Shown here piece after piece: positions 30,720-39,320 of a stretch of 64,000 nt of DNA (position 1 is its first letter; each line of letters starts with the position of its first letter). Under the pieces are notes generated by a model that saw only the letters and a list, made by a program, of their open reading frames with translations, was not told the DNA's origin and did no database searches. The position numbers were made by a program, and so were the translations under genes. The DNA is from an uncultured Methylococcaceae bacterium (GTDB taxonomy: Bacteria > Pseudomonadota > Gammaproteobacteria > Methylococcales > Methylomonadaceae), in the NCBI GenBank assembly GCA_903908165.1, contig CAIVQX010000009.1, forward strand, positions 24,826 through 88,825, read 5' to 3'.

Positions 30720-31952
30720 TTACAACTGTTTATAGTTATTGATAGCTTCAGTGACTGATTTAATACGTAAGTTATGAATGGCTTTTCCTATTTTATCGCC
30801 TTGTAGGCCACTATTTAAAATACTGTCAGTTTTAATCGAACTAGCCACTTGATTAGCCAGTTTTAGTATGTCTGCTTGAGGATAAGGTTTCTGTTCAAGC
30901 CCAGTTCTGCCTTTGGCATCGGCTTCACAAGCTAATAAAAAATCAAAAAGACGAGTATTATCCTTAAACGCACCTAAAATATTTAAGAGATCTGTGATTG
31001 TTGAGGCTTTTAATTCAAATGCTTTATGACAATGAGTATGATATTGCATGACATGTGTAGCGAGTGCCTTATAAGTATTAGGGATGCGCAAGCGATCACA
31101 TAATTTATTCAGGATAGGTAAGCCAATTGTTTCATGTCCATGATGGTGAGGCCAGTTGCTTTTGGGCGTTGCAGCTTTACCAAGATCATGAACAAGTGCC
31201 GAAAATCTTACTTCGGGTTTGCTAGACAAACAAGTGGCTTGTTCTAAGCAAAGCATGCTGTGCAAACCGGTATCAATTTCTGGGTGATGTTTTTCTGGTT
31301 GCGGCACGCCAAATAAAGCGTTAATTTCAGGGAATATTTTAGCCAGAGCATCACAGTCTTTTAAAGTATAGAAAAAAGCTGTAGGCGTCTTTTCTTTAAG
31401 TGCTTTAAGTAATTCAGCCCACACCCGTTCAGGAACAAGGTGGTCGACTTCACCGCTTGCAACCATCAATATCATCAACTCTTTGGTTTCTTCTGCTAGC
31501 TTAAAGCCAAGATGGGCATAGCGGGCTGCGAAACGTGCTACACGTAAAATACGTACGGGATCTTCTGCAAAAGCAGGAGAAATATGTCGGAATATTTTAT
31601 TTTTTAGATCATATTGTCCACCAAAAGGATCAATAAGTTGTCCTTCTGCTGACATGGCTATCGCATTGATGGTCAAGTCACGACGAATTAAATCTTGCTC
31701 CAGAGTAACTTCAGGGGACGCGTGAACCATAAATCCTTTATAACCAGGCGCAGTTTTTCTTTCAGTTCTGGCAAGGGCATACTCCTCATGACTTTTAGGA
31801 TGAAGAAATACAGGAAAATCCTTTCCTACACGGCGAAACCCCTGTTTTATCATTGATTCAGGTGTTTCACCAATGACAACCCAATCTTTTTCTGAAATAG
31901 GATAATTAAGTAATGTATCCCGAACAGCACCGCCAACAAGATATATTTCCAT
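30720..31952 (-). CDS. cca: Multifunctional CCA tRNA nucleotidyltransferase with HD domain
   Basis: The CCA-adding enzyme builds or repairs the tRNA 3' end. The 410-residue protein has the class II polymerase head LVGGAVRDTLL, RRDLTINAIAMS, and a C-terminal HD phosphohydrolase domain (HDLGKAATP, then the HHHGHE motif). This three-activity form is typical of gammaproteobacteria. The downstream yajQ lies 38 bases away on the same strand. All tRNAs seen in the window already encode CCA, so repair is the likely main role. Confidence 0.96.
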   Translation of the reverse strand: MEIYLVGGAVRDTLLNYPISEKDWVVIGETPESMIKQGFRRVGKDFPVFLHPKSHEEYALARTERKTAPGYKGFMVHASPEVTLEQDLIRRDLTINAIAMSAEGQLIDPFGGQYDLKNKIFRHISPAFAEDPVRILRVARFAARYAHLGFKLAEETKELMILMVASGEVDHLVPERVWAELLKALKEKTPTAFFYTLKDCDALAKIFPEINALFGVPQPEKHHPEIDTGLHSMLCLEQATCLSSKPEVRFSALVHDLGKAATPKSNWPHHHGHETIGLPILNKLCDRLRIPNTYKALATHVMQYHTHCHKAFELKASTITDLLNILGAFKDNTRLFDFLLACEADAKGRTGLEQKPYPQADILKLANQVASSIKTDSILNSGLQGDKIGKAIHNLRIKSVTEAINNYKQL

Positions 31953-32088
31953 TAATGTAAGTTAATATTCAGTTTCATACGCTTAGAATAGCACAAGCTT
32001 AAAATCAAAAAAACTGTAATAAACAGGGTCAAATGGAAGGCTTTATTGTTTTTTTTAAGGCAGTAAAGTTAATCTGGTATCAATTATT

Positions 32089-32364
32089 TTATTTACCGTA
32101 ATTTTTTACCAAATAATCAATAATGATTTTTTTATCGCAATCATTGATAGGAGCACCCATGACATTAATCATTTTACCGACCGTTTTTTCCCAACCAGAT
32201 CGATCCAGAATTTTCGCATGCATGGTTATATAGTCAGCACTATGGCATATTGAACATTGGCTAATTATATTTTCTTTGCCTAGATCTTCTTTTAAATGTA
32301 TCTGACTTTCTTCTGATAGTGCAGCGTTAGTGAAAAGAGTTATTAACAAAAAAAATATTGGCAT
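32089..32364 (-). CDS. sorB: Small c-type cytochrome, SorB-like subunit
   Basis: This 91-residue protein has an N-terminal signal peptide (about 1-17, ending near NAALS) and one haem site CSICH near residue 37. A methionine in KMINVMGAP could be the second ligand. It lies 10 bases downstream of a sulfite-oxidase-family molybdoenzyme, exactly the SorAB arrangement, where the cytochrome takes electrons from the molybdenum subunit. The symbol rests on that pairing; sequence similarity could not be tested. Confidence 0.78.
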   Translation of the reverse strand: MPIFFLLITLFTNAALSEESQIHLKEDLGKENIISQCSICHSADYITMHAKILDRSGWEKTVGKMINVMGAPINDCDKKIIIDYLVKNYGK

Positions 32365-32374
32365 TTTGTCTCCT

Positions 32375-33571
32375 TCAAATTAACTGAATGCTAATGGTTT
32401 GCAGTGCATTGTGATGATAACCCGATGGGTTGGCGACAGGTTCCAAAGGCTGGGTAATACCGGAGATGCTAGTTGCTCGAGCCATGATTCGATATTCACC
32501 AGTATGTGTTGGTTTTAGATTATAGCGCCATTGTCGCCAAGAAAAGCGGCCATAGTTTTTTTGAAGTGTGGTTAGTTCCCATGTTTTTCCGCCATCGATA
32601 GAGATTTCGACGCGTTGAATACCGTCACCTTTATCCCAAGCCACCCCATTAATTTCTATTGCTTTATTTGAAGAGAATGTTTGACCATCGACCAGATTAG
32701 TGATTAATGAATTTACAACCAATTCTGTAATAGGCATATTCAATTGGGTTTCTTGTGAAATAAACTGTCCAGATTTAAAACCTTCTTTGGGTATGCGATA
32801 AGCAGTTTTCATCCAGAAATTGTCAGCAGGGTGCGATTGTATATTGATTTCAGTCAGATGCTTAATCCAATAGGTAGCCGTCCAGCCAGGGACAATCAGG
32901 CGAGCAGGGAAGCCATTCCAATGAGGTAAGGGTTCGCCATTCATTTCAAAAGCAATCAAGGTGTTTTCATCCAATACTTTTTCAAGTGGTAGACTTTTCA
33001 TAAAGTCAGGTGTTGTTCTGAGCATACCGGAATCAGCACCATTAAAACTGACTTCCAAGGCGGATTGCTTAATACCCGTTGCTGCTAACACATCTTTTAA
33101 ACGAACGCCCCGCCATAGCGCATTACCCATAGCACCTGACCCCCATTGTACGCCAGACACAGGCGGGTTAAATAAACTCCGACGATTTCCAGAACAAAGA
33201 CAAAGTGCTGCAATTTCGACTGATTTGAAATCAGTTTGTAATTGTTTTAGAGTGAGACTTAAGGGCTTGTTTATAGCATCACCACCGATAGATAACTGCC
33301 AGTTATCTGAATTAATTTCAGGAATGATGGCATGGTGGTAACGGACAAAAAAATGTTTATTGGGAGTAAAAGTCGTATTGAAATAGCTTATCGGTGTTTC
33401 AAAATTGGGCGGGCGGTAGGTTTTTTTAATTAACCCGTCTTTGCTTTTTAGGGGTTCTAAAATTAAGGCTTCTTCTATAGCGTTAGTGGTTGCTAAAGAT
33501 GGCTTTTGCCATAGCGAGAGTCCTGCTAGAGTTCCTGCGGACTTTAATATGAAGTTTCTTCTGTTGATCAT
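32375..33571 (-). CDS. sorA: Periplasmic sulfite:cytochrome c oxidoreductase, molybdenum subunit
   Basis: From the ATG at 33571 the protein has 398 residues and starts MINRRNFILKSAG, a twin-arginine signal for folded export; AAGG precedes it by eight bases. The sulfite oxidase fold shows the molybdenum-binding cysteine in CLCSGNRRS near residue 126 and GAMGNALWRGVRL after it. The C-terminal dimerisation domain (about 265-398) includes IDGGKTWE. It probably oxidises sulfite to sulfate in the periplasm, passing electrons to the adjacent cytochrome. Related molybdoenzymes with other substrates exist, so the substrate is inference. Confidence 0.85.
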   Translation of the reverse strand: MINRRNFILKSAGTLAGLSLWQKPSLATTNAIEEALILEPLKSKDGLIKKTYRPPNFETPISYFNTTFTPNKHFFVRYHHAIIPEINSDNWQLSIGGDAINKPLSLTLKQLQTDFKSVEIAALCLCSGNRRSLFNPPVSGVQWGSGAMGNALWRGVRLKDVLAATGIKQSALEVSFNGADSGMLRTTPDFMKSLPLEKVLDENTLIAFEMNGEPLPHWNGFPARLIVPGWTATYWIKHLTEINIQSHPADNFWMKTAYRIPKEGFKSGQFISQETQLNMPITELVVNSLITNLVDGQTFSSNKAIEINGVAWDKGDGIQRVEISIDGGKTWELTTLQKNYGRFSWRQWRYNLKPTHTGEYRIMARATSISGITQPLEPVANPSGYHHNALQTISIQLI

Positions 33572-33898
33572 AAAATATGCCTTAGTTAAGGATGTATATT
33601 CATATGGTTGATTACTTTTACGCTGTTCAGGTTTTTTTGTCAAAAACAGCGAAGATTAGTTTTAATAAAATTTAGCTGATTGTCGTTGAGTCTTTTGCAG
33701 ATTGAGTCATTAATGTACTTTGCGCTATAAGTTAATATTGCAATGCCGTGCTTGATTGCCTTGTTACTTTATGATGTATTTTAATTTGTAAGTGACTCGT
33801 TTTTTTTATTATTAGCAATTTAGATAGGGCATCGTTTTATAATAAAAACCATTTTCCCCTGTCGGAAACTGTAAAAATGGTATTTTCTGGAATTTTAT
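33572..33898. other. Divergent intergenic region between sorA and the phosphate transporter
   Basis: This gap of about 327 bases must hold two divergent promoters. It ends in an imperfect inverted repeat just before the transporter. CTGTCGGAAACTGT resembles a Pho box but its half-sites are 10, not 11, bases apart. I see no gene. Confidence 0.4.
33848..33881 (+). promoter_or_regulatory. Inverted repeat in the leader of the phosphate transporter
   Basis: ACCATTTT and AAAATGGT pair perfectly across an 18-base loop, 17 bases before the ATG at 33899. The stem could lengthen with one bulge into flanking AAAA and TTTT. It may be a leader hairpin or a dimeric protein site. No known motif is recognised. 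Confidence 0.3.
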
Positions 33899-35506
33899 AT
33901 GACTCATATTAATTTAAACGTAGCCCCCGTTGCTGATCCTCGCCCTCATCTTAATCATAAGGCAGGGCTGATTGAGCGTATTATTTTTATTAGCTTGATC
34001 GTGGCAGGACTCTTATTTGCAGGTTTTAATCTCGTAAATGATATTATTGATTCAGGTGACATAACAATTGCCTGGTTGCCCTATATTTTACTGGGCATAG
34101 CTTTATTAATTGCGCTTGGCTTTGAATTTGTTAACGGATTTCATGACACAGCAAATGCAGTAGCAACGGTCATCTATACGCATTCACTTCCCGCTAACAT
34201 CGCAGTGTTGTGGTCCGGATTTTTTAATTTCTTGGGTGTTTTGTTTTCAAGTGGAACGGTTGCATTCGGTATTATATCTTTACTTCCGGCAGAGTTGGTT
34301 TTACAAGTAGGCTCCAATGCCGGTTTTGCAATGGTATTTGCTCTACTTATAGCAGCTATTCTTTGGAATTTGGGTACTTGGCTATTAGGCTTGCCAGCAT
34401 CATCCTCGCATACTTTAATTGGATCCATTATTGGCGTCGGTGTCGCTAATGCTCTGATGCATGGACGAGATGGTCTCAGTGGGATTGATTGGGCTCAGGC
34501 GACTAAAATTGGCTATTCATTATTATTCTCACCAATAATTGGATTCAGTTGTGCAGCATTTTTATTGCTGGCCTTGCGGGTTTTTGTCAAAACGCCTGAT
34601 TTATATCAGGAACCTAAAGGAAATAAACCACCATCTTTTTGGATAAGAGCTTTATTAATTTTGACATGTACAGGGGTTTCTTTTGCTCATGGATCAAATG
34701 ATGGTCAAAAAGGTATGGGTCTCATCATGTTAATATTGGTGGGCACTGTGCCAACAGCCTATGCCTTAAATCGAACGATGTCGGTTGATCGAATCACGCA
34801 GTTTATTGCAATCTCCCATGTGACTGAAGAATCTTTGGCTAAAAAGATCACAATAAATACGTCGGTTAACCCCTCAGTGATTCTTACTGACTATTTACGT
34901 ACAAAAGATTTTCAACCTGAAGTCCTATCCAGTCTGGCCGATATGGTTGGCGATATTGACAAGCAAGTTAAACAATACGGGAGTTTTGCTAACGTGCCAG
35001 CGGCTGCGGTAGCTAATGTACGTAATGACATGTATTTAACCTCTGAAGCCATTGGGCTTTTGGAAAAAAACAAGACCATCAATCTTGATATTGAGACCCA
35101 TGCTAATCTTAAGGTCTTTAAAAAAGATATTGATGACGCTACCAAGTTTATTCCACTGTGGGTGAAAGTTATTGTCGCAATCGCCTTGGGTTTAGGGACT
35201 ATGGTTGGTTGGAAGCGTATTGTTGTGACGGTCGGTGAAAAAATTGGTAAAGCCCATTTGACTTATGCACAAGGGGCATCTGCAGAATTAGTGGCAATGG
35301 TTACTATCGGTGCTGCTGATATTTTTGGGCTTCCTGTATCGACTACCCATGTCCTGTCATCAGGTGTGGCAGGAACCATGATAGCTAACAAGTCAGGATT
35401 GCACTGGAAAACTATTCGTGGATTGGGTATGGCTTGGATATTAACACTGCCGGTCGCAATGTTGCTTTCAGGTTCTTTATATTGGATTTTTGCGAACGTT
35501 TTTTGA
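33899..35506 (+). CDS. Inorganic phosphate transporter, PiT family
   Basis: This 535-residue protein has about ten or eleven transmembrane helices and two copies of the PiT repeat. The first reads FVNGFHDTANAVAT near residue 78 and the second SFAHGSNDGQKGMG near 260. Each half also has a conserved serine/threonine segment (SSSHTLIGS and STTHVLSSG). An intracellular loop of about 130 residues (about 295-420) separates the halves. It should be a low-affinity proton- or sodium-linked phosphate importer. Confidence 0.93.
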   Translation: MTHINLNVAPVADPRPHLNHKAGLIERIIFISLIVAGLLFAGFNLVNDIIDSGDITIAWLPYILLGIALLIALGFEFVNGFHDTANAVATVIYTHSLPANIAVLWSGFFNFLGVLFSSGTVAFGIISLLPAELVLQVGSNAGFAMVFALLIAAILWNLGTWLLGLPASSSHTLIGSIIGVGVANALMHGRDGLSGIDWAQATKIGYSLLFSPIIGFSCAAFLLLALRVFVKTPDLYQEPKGNKPPSFWIRALLILTCTGVSFAHGSNDGQKGMGLIMLILVGTVPTAYALNRTMSVDRITQFIAISHVTEESLAKKITINTSVNPSVILTDYLRTKDFQPEVLSSLADMVGDIDKQVKQYGSFANVPAAAVANVRNDMYLTSEAIGLLEKNKTINLDIETHANLKVFKKDIDDATKFIPLWVKVIVAIALGLGTMVGWKRIVVTVGEKIGKAHLTYAQGASAELVAMVTIGAADIFGLPVSTTHVLSSGVAGTMIANKSGLHWKTIRGLGMAWILTLPVAMLLSGSLYWIFANVF

Positions 35507-35605
35507 GTTTGAGAATACAAGATTAAGGCTTAAAAAGTGTTAAGGGTTATTGAATATTTTAATTTTAGAGTTTTCTTTTTTAGGTATTCAATAGCAATTT
35601 TACAA

Positions 35606-35896
35606 TCATGGGCACTTATAGGCTTTTGCAGTAGCCATGCCGGTAAAACTACTAGGAGTAAAAAAATGCTCCCAAACAATGTGCGTTGCACCTATTTTTT
35701 CAGCGCGGGCAAGGGTATTAATTTTAGCTTTTAATTTCCAATTTAAATAATGACCATAACCTGATGATACATCGATTCTTGTTAAGAAAGAACATGCTTG
35801 CATGGCATTTGCTTGAGCCTCTTGAGGTTGGGCTAAAGCCATTAAAGGTGAACTTAATAAAAATAAAGAAATGATGACACTATTAGTTTTGAACAC
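35606..35896 (-). CDS. Small secreted protein of unknown function
   Basis: This 96-residue protein has a clear signal peptide (residues about 1-22, cut near ALAQ). A mature part of about 74 residues follows, with two cysteines (near 35 and 95) that could form a disulfide. The segment KINTLARAEKIGATHIVW resembles small envelope proteins of the DUF4156 type, but I am not certain. It is monocistronic. Confidence 0.55.
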   Translation of the reverse strand: MFKTNSVIISLFLLSSPLMALAQPQEAQANAMQACSFLTRIDVSSGYGHYLNWKLKAKINTLARAEKIGATHIVWEHFFTPSSFTGMATAKAYKCP

Positions 35897-35999
35897 TTAA
35901 TTGCTTTACCAGGAGTCTGTGTATTTATAGGTACATATAAAATGATTTCAATTTAAAGTAATAAATACACAGTAATGAGTTGTATAAATTTGTTGTGAA

Positions 36000-37109
36000 T
36001 TATATGGTGCCCATTATTGGAATAAAGATATTAATCACGGTATAAGCAATTACGATAATAAAAAAAGATATATGATCTAATGATCGCGATAAGGCGACGT
36101 TATGTCGGATATCAAAAAAATAGAGTGAAACAGCTGACTCTACCAATGTTAAAAAAATTGTGATCATGGCAATATTATTGACTATATCAAGTAACGATAA
36201 ATTGCCGTTATCAGCAACAAATGAAATAGATAATAGTGAATTAGCAATGGCTCCAAAAAAACCACCTACGCCTAGCCCAAATCGAGGGTCTACATCGGTT
36301 GGTTTAATAAAGAAAGCTAATAGTGAGATTGAAACCGCTGCAAATAAGCCAAGAAAAATTTTGAAATAAATACCAAGACCATCACGAGAAATAGTTGCGC
36401 CATAAAGATGTTGCGAAAAGGTTGCGTGATTAGTGCTACTTAGGCGCGGATCGCCAAAGTTTGTTTTATAGGTATGTGGCTTCATTATCAAGCTGTGTTT
36501 AGTCACAACATAGCCTGGTAATTTGACGCGTGAACTGATACTAGAATGTTCAGCATCAGAAACATATTCCAAGTCTTTCCAAGGTAATTTACCATCTTCA
36601 ATGACTATGGATAAAATATGATCATCTACTGGGAAACGCAAGGAGTCGAAATATTTCGTTATCTGTGCTTTTACTAAATATTTCGCATAGTGTTCACCGT
36701 GTTTGTGATATTCACTTAGTTTTTGTTTTGATATAACTTCACCTTCGATAATGTCGAAGGTTTCACCCGGATCAAGATTGTCGTTATCCCATTTAAACCA
36801 TAAGTAAAATTCTGGGCTCCAAGTATTATCTGCAATGGAGATTGAGGCAATATGATCTAAATAGATGCCAACTTTAACTTTACTAGGATTGCTGCCAGCA
36901 GGAAGAAATAATTCGGGTGCTGTGCGACCTACTTCAATCGCTGTAGGATTCATTCGAGCGGCATGTCTGGCTGCACTAGCTGTTTTTAACTGGTCAATTT
37001 TAGTTAGGCTGAATGCGCCTATCACAACAAAAAAAAGGGTAAGTAGAATAGCCCAAATAATAAGAAACTTTCGTCCAGATGGAGATATATTGGGGTTGAT
37101 TAACTGCAT
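36000..37109 (-). CDS. Pentameric ligand-gated ion channel (Cys-loop receptor-like) homologue
   Basis: The 369-residue protein has an N-terminal hydrophobic segment (about 14-34, signal or anchor) and a beta-rich extracellular domain (about 75-245). Four helices follow at 247-268, 277-297, 304-331 and 345-366. Within the beta domain, VGIYLDHIASIS and FYLWFKWDND match the start of pLGIC ligand domains. LRFPVDDHILSIVIED matches the pLGIC Cys-loop region, without the cysteines as usual in bacteria. The third helix ends TLVESAVSLYFF, like the M3 of channel receptors. It should form a cation or anion channel opened by an unknown ligand. It is divergent from the chemosensory cluster, 216 bases away. 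Confidence 0.78.
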   Translation of the reverse strand: MQLINPNISPSGRKFLIIWAILLTLFFVVIGAFSLTKIDQLKTASAARHAARMNPTAIEVGRTAPELFLPAGSNPSKVKVGIYLDHIASISIADNTWSPEFYLWFKWDNDNLDPGETFDIIEGEVISKQKLSEYHKHGEHYAKYLVKAQITKYFDSLRFPVDDHILSIVIEDGKLPWKDLEYVSDAEHSSISSRVKLPGYVVTKHSLIMKPHTYKTNFGDPRLSSTNHATFSQHLYGATISRDGLGIYFKIFLGLFAAVSISLLAFFIKPTDVDPRFGLGVGGFFGAIANSLLSISFVADNGNLSLLDIVNNIAMITIFLTLVESAVSLYFFDIRHNVALSRSLDHISFFIIVIAYTVINIFIPIMGTI

Positions 37110-37325
37110 AATTGCGGGCTATTTAGTATGTTTGATTAGAAAATTATAAAAATGTAGTAACGATTTTTTATTTTCAATGGGCTTAGTTGTTCTAGAATCG
37201 AAAACGCCAACTTTGCATTGTTTCGTTTAAAGTTCAAGTTTATACTCAATTTTATAGAATTATTTTTTAGGTTTCATTATAAATCATACAGCTTAAAAGT
37301 TCGAAACAGAAATGCGTAAAATAGA

Positions 37326-38159
37326 ATGAAGGAGTATCAAAAAATACTTGGAGCTTGTGAACTAGAGGATTTGGCTTATCAGCGAATCTTGAACTGGCTT
37401 TATGATCAATATGGCATGAGTTACCCAGAAAATAAAAAAAACTTGTTGATTCAACATATAAGTAGAGTTTGTAAGTTTTTTGATATGCCATCACTGGCAG
37501 CCATAGCAGATAGGTTAGAGTTGAATGGTTATAAAGACCTGCAGGATGCAATTGTGCATGCAGCCACGACAAATCATACTTATTTTTTTCGTGAACCTTT
37601 AATACTTAATTATTTTAAAGAAATTATCTTACCAATGCTTCCAAAAGAGGGCGTGCGAATATGGAGTGCAGCAACTTCATTTGGGGATGAAGCATTTACC
37701 TTGGCTATTATAGCTGCAGAAGCAAGAGGATTTATTTGGGCCAAACAAAATCTTGAGATATTAGGTACTGATGTCAGTCGAGTTGTCATTGCTTCTGCAG
37801 CAACAGGTATTTACTCTGAGACGCACGTTGATAAAATGCCAATAGAATTATTGGAGCGATATTTTGTGTATCTTGGCAATGGCCAGTTTCGCGTACAAGA
37901 TGACTTAAGACATATTTGTAAATTTCATTCTTTCAATTTAAAGTCTGAAAACTATTTGTTCCCCAAAGCATTTCATGTCGTATTTTGTCGGAATGTGCTT
38001 TATTATTTTGATCGAGCTCATCAGCGTCATGTCGTTGATGCTATATACAAAGTTACTGAACCAGGCGGTTATTTGGTGACGTGTGTTGCTATGTCAGTAC
38101 GCGATTTAGATTCACGATGGATCTACATTGAGAATGGCATTTATCAGAAGGCTTATTAG
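37326..38159 (+). CDS. cheR: CheR-type chemoreceptor methyltransferase
   Basis: This 277-residue protein has an N-terminal helical domain (about 10-78), the TNHTYFFRE motif at 82-90, the SAM site and CRNVLYYF at 221-228. The SAM loop reads RIWSAATSFGDEAF, where the usual form is SAGCSTGEEPYS, so it is somewhat divergent. It would methylate glutamates of the two receptors downstream. Its stop codon overlaps the cheB GTG by one base. No CheA is encoded nearby, which is unusual. Confidence 0.88.
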   Translation: MKEYQKILGACELEDLAYQRILNWLYDQYGMSYPENKKNLLIQHISRVCKFFDMPSLAAIADRLELNGYKDLQDAIVHAATTNHTYFFREPLILNYFKEIILPMLPKEGVRIWSAATSFGDEAFTLAIIAAEARGFIWAKQNLEILGTDVSRVVIASAATGIYSETHVDKMPIELLERYFVYLGNGQFRVQDDLRHICKFHSFNLKSENYLFPKAFHVVFCRNVLYYFDRAHQRHVVDAIYKVTEPGGYLVTCVAMSVRDLDSRWIYIENGIYQKAY

Positions 38160-39133
38160 TGGGCTTTTTTAAAAAACCTATTCGTATTGTCATTATCGAT
38201 AGTTCAGAAGAGGGTAGGCGTTTATTAAATGAATTTCTTCAGAGTGATCCACACATTCAAGTCGTAGGTATGGCGGCTAATTTCTATAATGCACGTGATT
38301 TAATTGATGAATTACAGCCGGATGTTATTACTTTAGACGTCGACATACCTCGTATGAATCGTATTACTTTTCTTAAACGGTTCCTGCCGATTCCTAAAGT
38401 GATAATTAATTCAATTAGTCTGCAAGGATCAGCAGAAATGGATAGAGAAATATTCAAACGAATTAAATTAGCAGCTAATCAACATACTAATAAACAGGGT
38501 ATTAGTGAATCATTTGAAGTTAAACACATTTCTGTACCTGATAAAATCAGCGATAAATTAATTGCGATAGGGGCTTCTACGGGTGGGGTAGATGCTTTAT
38601 GTAAAATATTACCCGCATTTCCCGTTCATTGTCCGGGTATTGTTATTGTCCAGCATATGCCGATTGGTTTTACCAGCGCATTAGCCGAACGCTTAAACGA
38701 GCTAAGTAAAATAGCTGTTAAGGAGGCTGAAGACGGCGATATTATTATGCCAGGGAGGGTTTATTTGGCTCCGGGCGGTCTTAGTCATATGAAAGTTGCG
38801 CGTTTTGGTAATCAATATAAGATTAAATTAATTAGAGGCAGTCCTGTTAATCATAGCTGTCCTTCCATAGATGTATTATTTTCATCCGTAGCGTTACATG
38901 TTGGTAGTCATGCATCAGCTGCTATTTTGACAGGTATGGGGAGCGACGGAGCCAAGGGGTTATTGGAGATTCGAAGAGCGGGTGGATTCACGGTTGCTCA
39001 GGATGAAACGACCTCGGTAGTTTTTGGTATGCCGCATATGGCTAATAAATTGGGTGGAGCGAAGTGTGTTGCCGCACTAAATACTATTCCATCGTTACTT
39101 TTTCGTGGTCATATTGGCTCCTTAGTAGATTGA
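38159..39133 (+). CDS. cheB: CheB-type methylesterase with shortened receiver domain
   Basis: This 324-residue protein starts at a GTG overlapping the cheR stop. The C-terminal esterase is intact: S140 in GASTGG, H166 in VQHMP and D263 in GMGSDGA. The N-terminal receiver keeps D14 and the phospho-acceptor D60 (TLDVDIP), but the second acidic residue is S15. After VIINSISLQG it runs straight into the linker, so about 25-30 residues with the conserved lysine (normally in DFVTKP) are missing. Phosphorylation control is therefore probably lost. It removes methyl groups from receptors. Confidence 0.88.
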   Translation: MGFFKKPIRIVIIDSSEEGRRLLNEFLQSDPHIQVVGMAANFYNARDLIDELQPDVITLDVDIPRMNRITFLKRFLPIPKVIINSISLQGSAEMDREIFKRIKLAANQHTNKQGISESFEVKHISVPDKISDKLIAIGASTGGVDALCKILPAFPVHCPGIVIVQHMPIGFTSALAERLNELSKIAVKEAEDGDIIMPGRVYLAPGGLSHMKVARFGNQYKIKLIRGSPVNHSCPSIDVLFSSVALHVGSHASAAILTGMGSDGAKGLLEIRRAGGFTVAQDETTSVVFGMPHMANKLGGAKCVAALNTIPSLLFRGHIGSLVD

Positions 39134-39320
39134 AATTGATTCACCCAAGTGTGTTTTTGTTACAGGCTTATACTTGCATAATTAAAAGCTAAGATTATTG
39201 TTGATTTCATAGTGGTAAATCTTGAAGTAAATAGTTCAATACAAAAATTAAAACATGTTACTATCAGGCAATTTTTAAATGCAGATTTAGTCGTTCGATG
39301 TGACTATTGACGGGGAGAAT

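Noticed and set aside
32961-33341. 126-residue plus-strand frame inside sorA
   Set aside because: Antisense shadow of the molybdenum subunit; no start signal and low-complexity composition.
33856-33875. Pho box before the phosphate transporter
   Set aside because: CTGTC and CTGTA are 10 bases apart instead of 11 and the second half-site matches poorly; kept only as part of a palindrome note.
37221-37260. Possible sigma-28 (FliA) promoter before cheR: TAAAGTTC at 37228 matches the -35
   Set aside because: At 11 bases downstream the sequence is CAATTTTA, not close to GCCGATAA, so the pair is not convincing.
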